From DATKRB01 sp035532415 (GTDB lineage: Bacteria > Actinomycetota > Acidimicrobiia > Acidimicrobiales > RAAP-2), in contig DATKRB010000011.1 of assembly GCA_035532415.1 (NCBI GenBank), positions 1 through 64,000 on the forward strand: 64,000 nt of DNA, read 5' to 3'. Made by a program: the position numbers and the translations under genes. Shown one piece after another: positions 59,929 through 64,000 of the stretch (positions are counted from its first letter, which is position 1; each line of letters begins with the position of its first letter). A model generated the notes under the pieces. It was not told where the DNA came from and did no database searches. It saw only the letters and a list, made by a program, of their open reading frames with translations.

Positions 59929-60930
59929 ATGAGCGGCAGCACGCACGGGGGCGCCGCCGGCCGGTGGTTGGCGTCGGACGGCAACTGGTACCCGCCGGAC
60001 ATGCACCCCGACGCCCTGAGATCGGGTGCCTCGGGCGCGGTGCTCCCCGCCGCCGGGGCGAATCGAAGAGCTCTCGCCCTCACGATGGCGGCGATCGTCC
60101 TGGTTGGTGCCGCGGCCGGTACCGGCGTGGCGGTCATCGGTGACCGATCGACACCGGCGACCCCGCCGCCCGCGCCGGCCCAGTCCCCGGTGAAGGCCGT
60201 GGTCGCGTCGGTGGCCACGACGGAGCAGGCCCGGACGGCCCACGTGGACCTGACCATGCACGCCTCGGTGACCGGGGCCGGGACCGCGTCGGGCACGGTG
60301 ACGGCCACCGGGGCGGGCAATATCGACTTCGCCGACAACGCGGCTCAGCTCGCGCTCGACTACAGCGGGCCCGGCGTTCAGGGCGGGCTCGCCATCTCGG
60401 AGATATACGTGGGGGGTACCGCGTACGTGTCCATTCCGCAGGTCGCGCAGCTCGTGCCGGGCAAGAGCTGGATCTCGGTTCCGGTGGTGGGGTCGAGCTC
60501 GATCGACCCGGGGAGCTCCAATCCGGCCGACCTGCTCCATATCCTCGCCAGCGAGGGGAACACGGTCACCGCCCTCGGACCGAGCACGATCGGCGGGGTC
60601 GGGGTACAGGGCTACCACGTGGTGGTCGACGCCGGCTTCCTCCGGTCGCGGATCGGGCAGCTCGGGCTCAGCCCGGGCGAGCAGCAGGCTCTGCAGCAGA
60701 TCCTCACGAGCTCCGCTCTGCAATTCGACGTGTTCGTCGACGGCTCGGGGCAGCTGCGCCGCATGAACCTCGACATGTCCATTCACGCCGGGGCCGGCGG
60801 CTCGAGCGTCGCCGCGCACGTCGAGGAGGACTTCAGCGACTACGGCGCCGCGGTGGCGATCAACCCGCCTCCGGCTTCGGAGGTGACGACCCTCCAGCAG
60901 GTCGCGAGCTCCGGCGGGGCCCCGGCGTAG
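59929..60930 (+). CDS. Membrane-anchored LppX/LprG-like protein with WYPP motif
   Basis: 333 residues from ATG. Residues 11-25 (GRWLASDGNWYPPDM) are the W-G-W-type motif often seen at the N-terminus of acidimicrobial proteins. One helix (LTMAAIVLVGAAAGTGVAVIG), then an extracytoplasmic region (HVDLTMHASVTGAGTASGTVTATG, FADNAAQLALDYS, VGGTAYVSIP) like the LppX/LprG lipid-binding fold. Binding of a hydrophobic ligand is a guess from the fold. Confidence 0.65.
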   Translation: MSGSTHGGAAGRWLASDGNWYPPDMHPDALRSGASGAVLPAAGANRRALALTMAAIVLVGAAAGTGVAVIGDRSTPATPPPAPAQSPVKAVVASVATTEQARTAHVDLTMHASVTGAGTASGTVTATGAGNIDFADNAAQLALDYSGPGVQGGLAISEIYVGGTAYVSIPQVAQLVPGKSWISVPVVGSSSIDPGSSNPADLLHILASEGNTVTALGPSTIGGVGVQGYHVVVDAGFLRSRIGQLGLSPGEQQALQQILTSSALQFDVFVDGSGQLRRMNLDMSIHAGAGGSSVAAHVEEDFSDYGAAVAINPPPASEVTTLQQVASSGGAPA

Positions 60931-60975
60931 CGCCGGCGCCCGGGCGGGACCCAGATGGCCCGGCCCTCGGGCGCC

Positions 60976-60981
60976 TAGGCT
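60976..60981 (+). promoter_or_regulatory. Probable -10 box of a leaderless promoter
   Basis: TAGGCT, 6 nt before the ATG at 60988. Confidence 0.4.
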
Positions 60982-60987
60982 ACGAAG

Positions 60988-61908
60988 ATGCCGATCCGCG
61001 AATTCTTCCACCTCATGCTCATGGTCGACGACATCGACGACGCGGGCCAGTTCTTCGACGCGCTGTTCTCCCCGGTCACCTACATGCAGAAGTCGTGGTC
61101 GGATCTCGACAAGCGCTGGGCGTCGCTCAACCGTATCGGTGACGACTTCGTGCTCGAGCTGATGGAGGCGAGCAAGGACCCCGCGGACCAGGGTGCCCCG
61201 CTTCCCAAGTTCGCCAACCGGTTCGGCCAGCACCTGCACTCCTTCGCCTGGTTGGTCGACGCTCCGGACCTCCGGCCTCTGTTCGACGACCTGCAGGCCG
61301 CCGGCGTCCGGATCGCCAAGCCGGGCGGAGGGCTCTTTCAGGGCGAGGTCGTGGACCTCCCCGACGTCATCTTCACCCATCCCAAGGACACGTTCGGCCA
61401 GATGGAGTTCATGGCGCGGGCGCCCGAGGGACACGTTCGCGACCCGCTGTTCAAGACGGGATGGTCGTCGGCGTTCTGGCGTGACGAGCATCCGCTCGGC
61501 ATCCTGCGCCTGTCCCACATGACCAACGTCGTCCGGGACCTCGACCGGCCGCTGTCGCTCTTCACCGGGCCGCTTCACGGGAACCTCTTCCACCGGAGCA
61601 CGACCGAGACCGTCGAGCACGCCTTCGTCATGGTCGGGACCGACACGGTGATCGAGCTGGCCCGACCCACCACCCCGGGGTCCGCGCTCGGGCGCGACCT
61701 GGCCGACCACGGGGAGATCCCGCACGGGTTGACGTTTCTGGTGAGGGACCTCGATTCGGCCGAGCGGCACGTGGAGAAGCTCGGTGTCAGGGTCTCCGAG
61801 CGCCGGGCCGGCTCGTTGGTCCTCGATCCCCGCGACACCTTCAACGCCGTGGTCGGGTTCACCGACGAGCTCCTGCCCGACGACCCCCGGGGGACGGTCG
61901 GCCCCTGA
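60988..61908 (+). CDS. VOC (glyoxalase/dioxygenase) superfamily protein
   Basis: 306 residues from ATG, probably leaderless. Two VOC domains: the first, FHLMLMVDDIDDAGQFFDALFSPVTY with QHLHSFAWLVD, the second LSHMTNVVRDLDRPLSLFTGPLHG and HAFVMVGTDTVIELARP with GEIPHGLTFLVRDLDSAERHVEKLG. Metal-binding His and Glu are scattered between the repeats as in extradiol dioxygenase or glyoxalase relatives. The precise reaction is unknown. Confidence 0.75.
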   Translation: MPIREFFHLMLMVDDIDDAGQFFDALFSPVTYMQKSWSDLDKRWASLNRIGDDFVLELMEASKDPADQGAPLPKFANRFGQHLHSFAWLVDAPDLRPLFDDLQAAGVRIAKPGGGLFQGEVVDLPDVIFTHPKDTFGQMEFMARAPEGHVRDPLFKTGWSSAFWRDEHPLGILRLSHMTNVVRDLDRPLSLFTGPLHGNLFHRSTTETVEHAFVMVGTDTVIELARPTTPGSALGRDLADHGEIPHGLTFLVRDLDSAERHVEKLGVRVSERRAGSLVLDPRDTFNAVVGFTDELLPDDPRGTVGP

Positions 61909-62016
61909 CCGGGCATGTGCCGACCGGCGCCGGACACCCCGGATCGACCGGTGGGCGACTATCCGGGAGCGCTCGGGTTCCCTACACTGGCGGGTATCGA
62001 GCGAGGGGGTGGGCTG

Positions 62017-62448
62017 ATGCGCATTTCGGACCTCCTGAAGGAGAAGGGTTCGGCGGTCGCCACCATCCGGGGAAGCGCCATCGTGGCCGATGCGGTCACC
62101 GACCTCGGTCGGCACCAGATCGGAGCGCTGGTGGTCTCCGCCGATGGCGAGCACATCGACGGGATCGTCTCGGAGCGTGACGTGGTGCGCGGCCTGGGCA
62201 CCCGGCACGAGACGTTGCTCGGCGCGCCGGTCACCTCCATCATGTCGGCGACGGTCCATACGTGCTCACCGGATGACGACACCGACTCCCTGATGGCGGT
62301 CATGACCGAACGACGGATCCGCCACGTGCCGGTCGTCCGTGAAGGCGTCCTGTGCGGGATCGTGAGCATCGGCGACGTCGTGAAGTGCCGGATCGGGGAG
62401 CTCGAGAGGAATCGCAAGGAGCTCGTCGACTACATCAACGGCCGCTGA
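62017..62448 (+). CDS. Two-CBS-domain protein
   Basis: 143 residues from the ATG at 62017, preceded by GAGGGGGTGG. The first CBS is AIVADAVTDLGRHQIGALVVSADGEHIDGIVSERDVVRGL, the second TVHTCSPDDDTDSLMAVMTERRIRHVPVVREGVLCGIVSIGDVVK. The pair would bind adenine nucleotides and act as an energy or redox sensor; stand-alone CBS proteins of this type are common in actinobacteria and bacterial stress regulons. Confidence 0.85.
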   Translation: MRISDLLKEKGSAVATIRGSAIVADAVTDLGRHQIGALVVSADGEHIDGIVSERDVVRGLGTRHETLLGAPVTSIMSATVHTCSPDDDTDSLMAVMTERRIRHVPVVREGVLCGIVSIGDVVKCRIGELERNRKELVDYINGR

Positions 62449-62508
62449 GTCGATCGACCGCCGGCTGCTGCGGGCAGCGAGCCGGGCCGGAGGTTCGGGG
62501 AGCCTGGC

Positions 62509-63456
62509 TCAGAGGACCTCGTGGGCAAGCGGTCGCCCTTCGACGTACGCCGCCAGGTTCGCGCAGAACAGGTCGCACAGGCGCTCGGCGTTCCCTGTGC
62601 TCGACCCCGCGATGTGGGGCGTCACCTCGATCCGTTCGTCGTCCCAGAACGGATGCCCGGGCGGGAGGGGCTCGGTGACGAAGACGTCGAGGGCGGCGGC
62701 TCCGGGTGCTCCCCGGTCGAGCCCCCGCACCAACGCATCTTCGTCCACGAGCCCACCGCGGCCGACGTTGACGAAGAGGCTCCCCGGAGCCATGGCCCCG
62801 AAGAACCTGTCGTCGGCCAGCCCGGCGGTGGACGCGTTCAGCGGGGTGCACAGCACGACGACGTCGGCGCCGCGCAGCGCGTCGTGGACCCGATCGGGGG
62901 TCACGGACGGGACCGGGTCGTCGATGGAGGGACGACGGCGCACGCCGCGCAGCCCGACGCCCAGCGCACCGGCCAGGTGGGCCACGGCCCGCCCGATCGA
63001 CCCGAGCCCGACGATGGCCCAGGTGCTGCCGCTGACCTCGTCGTGAGGACCGCCATCCCACCGGTGCTCCCGTTGCGCCGCCCGCCAGCGCGCGGCGCCG
63101 TGGCGGTGATCGATCACGGTCCGGATCACGTGCTCGGCGATGGGGATGGCGTTCACGTGGGCCGACGTCAACCGGGCGCCTCCGGAACGGATACGCCCGA
63201 AGACCGGGTCGTCGTGGCCTGCCGCCGAGGACTGGAGCCAAGCGAGCGCGGGATCCCGGACGAGAGCACCGAAGAACCGACGGGCCAGATCGTCGTAGTA
63301 GAGGTCGTCGGTGAACCACGCCACCGTGGCGCTCGTCGGTTCGCCGCCGACGAAGTCACCCCCCGCCTCGAGCCGGATGGCTCGTGCCTGCGGGACGACT
63401 TGGAGCACCCGGTCCCAGAACCGCTCGTACGCCGCTGCGCTGAGGAGGACGTCCAT
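62509..63456 (-). CDS. D-2-hydroxyacid dehydrogenase
   Basis: 315 residues from the ATG at 63456. NAD-binding GLGSIGRAVAHLAGALG, then VVLCTPLNASTAGL, FVNVGRGGLVDEDAL with the catalytic Arg, and VTEPLPPGHPFWDDERIEVTPHIAG with Glu and His. The N-terminal substrate domain is standard (PQARAIRLEAGGDF). Reduces or oxidises a 2-keto/hydroxy acid with NAD(P). Convergent with the CBS gene and downstream of the MMPL gene. Confidence 0.85.
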   Translation of the reverse strand: MDVLLSAAAYERFWDRVLQVVPQARAIRLEAGGDFVGGEPTSATVAWFTDDLYYDDLARRFFGALVRDPALAWLQSSAAGHDDPVFGRIRSGGARLTSAHVNAIPIAEHVIRTVIDHRHGAARWRAAQREHRWDGGPHDEVSGSTWAIVGLGSIGRAVAHLAGALGVGLRGVRRRPSIDDPVPSVTPDRVHDALRGADVVVLCTPLNASTAGLADDRFFGAMAPGSLFVNVGRGGLVDEDALVRGLDRGAPGAAALDVFVTEPLPPGHPFWDDERIEVTPHIAGSSTGNAERLCDLFCANLAAYVEGRPLAHEVL

Positions 63457-63470
63457 CGTGGTCCGGGCGC

Positions 63471-64000
63471 TCAGCGCTCGAGGAGCGAGGCGGGCTCGGG
63501 CTCCGAGGCGGCGGGTGCCGCAGGCTCCGCTGCCGCTGCCGCTGCCGCTGCCGCTGCCGCTGCCGCTGCCGCTGCCGCTGCCGCTGCCGCTGCCGCTGCC
63601 GCTGCCGCTGCCGCTGCCGGCTCGGGGGCTCCCGGGAGCTCGTCGGTGCTGAGGTCCACCTCGACGCCGAGCCGGGGCACCAGGCGGTCGAGCCAACGGG
63701 GCATCCACCAGTTGGCGGGCCCGAGGAGCTCCATGATCGAGGGCACCAGCACCATCCGAACGAGGGTGGCATCGATGAGGATGGAGGCGGCCAGCCCGAG
63801 ACCGAAGACCTTCAGCACCCGCAGGGGGTCGCCGATGACGAACGAACCGAAGACGCAGATCATGATGGCCGCGGCGGCCGTGATGACCCGAGCGGTCTTG
63901 GCCAGGCCGTCGGCCACCGACGTCGAGTTGTCCCCGGTCCGCCGCCACTCCTCGCGGATGCGGGCGAGGAGGAAGACCTCGTAGTCCATCGAAAGGCCGA
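63471..64000 (-). CDS. MMPL family transporter, C-terminal part
   Basis: Partial: the frame continues past the window end, and only the C-terminal about 175 residues are seen. SMDYEVFLLARIREEW and a membrane stretch (VITAAAAIMICVFGSFVIG, VFGLGLAASILIDATLVRMVLVPSIMELLG) are typical of the last domain of MMPL/RND lipid transporters. The cytoplasmic tail contains about 33 alanines in a row, then a Pro/Glu end. In mycobacteria MmpL proteins export lipids; the substrate here is unknown. Confidence 0.85.
   Translation of the reverse strand, partial: GLSMDYEVFLLARIREEWRRTGDNSTSVADGLAKTARVITAAAAIMICVFGSFVIGDPLRVLKVFGLGLAASILIDATLVRMVLVPSIMELLGPANWWMPRWLDRLVPRLGVEVDLSTDELPGAPEPAAAAAAAAAAAAAAAAAAAAAAAAAAAAAAEPAAPAASEPEPASLLER
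63529..63618. repeat. 15 perfect copies of GCTGCC encoding polyalanine
   Basis: A 90-bp hexanucleotide tandem array inside the 3' end of the MMPL gene. On the minus strand it reads GGCAGC, which in the MMPL frame codes alternating Ala codons (GCA/GCG), so changes in copy number keep the frame. Slippage would vary tail length. Confidence 0.85.

Noticed and set aside
63521..63660. Plus-strand polyalanine frame across the GCTGCC array
   Set aside because: The array codes alanine on several frames; only the minus-strand MMPL frame continues a known protein.
1..64000. tRNA, rRNA and riboswitch search by eye
   Set aside because: No convincing tRNA cloverleaf, rRNA segment or known riboswitch core was seen; a covariance-model search would be needed to exclude small RNAs.

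Overview
The window is high-GC DNA with densely packed, often overlapping genes (GTGA/ATGA stop-start overlaps) and many apparently leaderless promoters (TANNNT 6-8 nt before an ATG or GTG). Gene content is that of an actinobacterium: mycothiol-type DinB/maleylpyruvate isomerase proteins, a DprE1/DprE2/UbiA set for decaprenyl-phosphoryl arabinose, an ECF sigma/anti-sigma pair, DosR-like operator sequences, and a membrane protein with an N-terminal WLASDGxWYPPx motif that I associate with Acidimicrobiia. Acidimicrobiia is an inference; no rRNA or tRNA gene is visible to fix it.

Layout. 1-3.5 kb: end of a CU044_5270-like protein, a SWIM zinc-finger protein and an UPF0158 protein. 3.7-6.7 kb: accessory stretch with an AAA ATPase/RloB pair resembling AbiL phage defence, followed by debris (a frameshifted gene fragment, the start of an IS integrase, a truncated antitoxin and an internally deleted PIN toxin). 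6.8-9.7 kb: SDR, a degenerate amidohydrolase and a broken acyl-CoA ligase. 10-13.5 kb: P-type proton-ATPase and a metal-transporter-like membrane protein with DosR-like boxes upstream. 13.8-18.1 kb: drug-type ABC transporter (permease frameshifted), SDR, NmrA protein and an intact VapBC pair with a palindromic operator. 18.2-25.8 kb: ArsR/SRPBCC pair, secreted lipoprotein, TetR, DinB proteins, P450, SDR, methyltransferase.

25.9-33.3 kb: a second drug-type ABC exporter, then a binding-protein-dependent ABC importer (Fbp-like) coupled to an FTR1-like membrane protein, probably iron handling. 33.3-34.4 kb: a lower-GC island with odd secreted ORFs. 34.4-41.3 kb: a nine-gene minus-strand operon that joins a two-component system to a NuoF-like flavoprotein, a ferredoxin, a ferric-reductase-like membrane protein, ApbE flavin transferase and small secreted Pro/Ala-rich proteins; divergent from it are a cupredoxin, an ECF sigma factor and its anti-sigma factor. 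Together these look like a membrane or extracytoplasmic electron-transfer module.

43.7-48.1 kb: phosphodiester glycosidase, UbiA, DprE1 and DprE2 in one overlapping operon. 48.2-51.2 kb: PNPOx-like protein with a DosR-like box, ferritin-like protein and a cytochrome b pair without a visible Rieske protein. 51.2-55.3 kb: DUF169, Nfu-type Fe-S protein, and an ATP-grasp plus a radical SAM protein ending in CCSEP. 55.4-64 kb: ABC-F, gamma-carbonic anhydrase, epoxide hydrolase, MaoC dehydratase, a WYPP-motif protein, VOC, CBS, D-2-hydroxyacid dehydrogenase and the end of an MMPL transporter with a 90-bp GCTGCC repeat coding for polyalanine.
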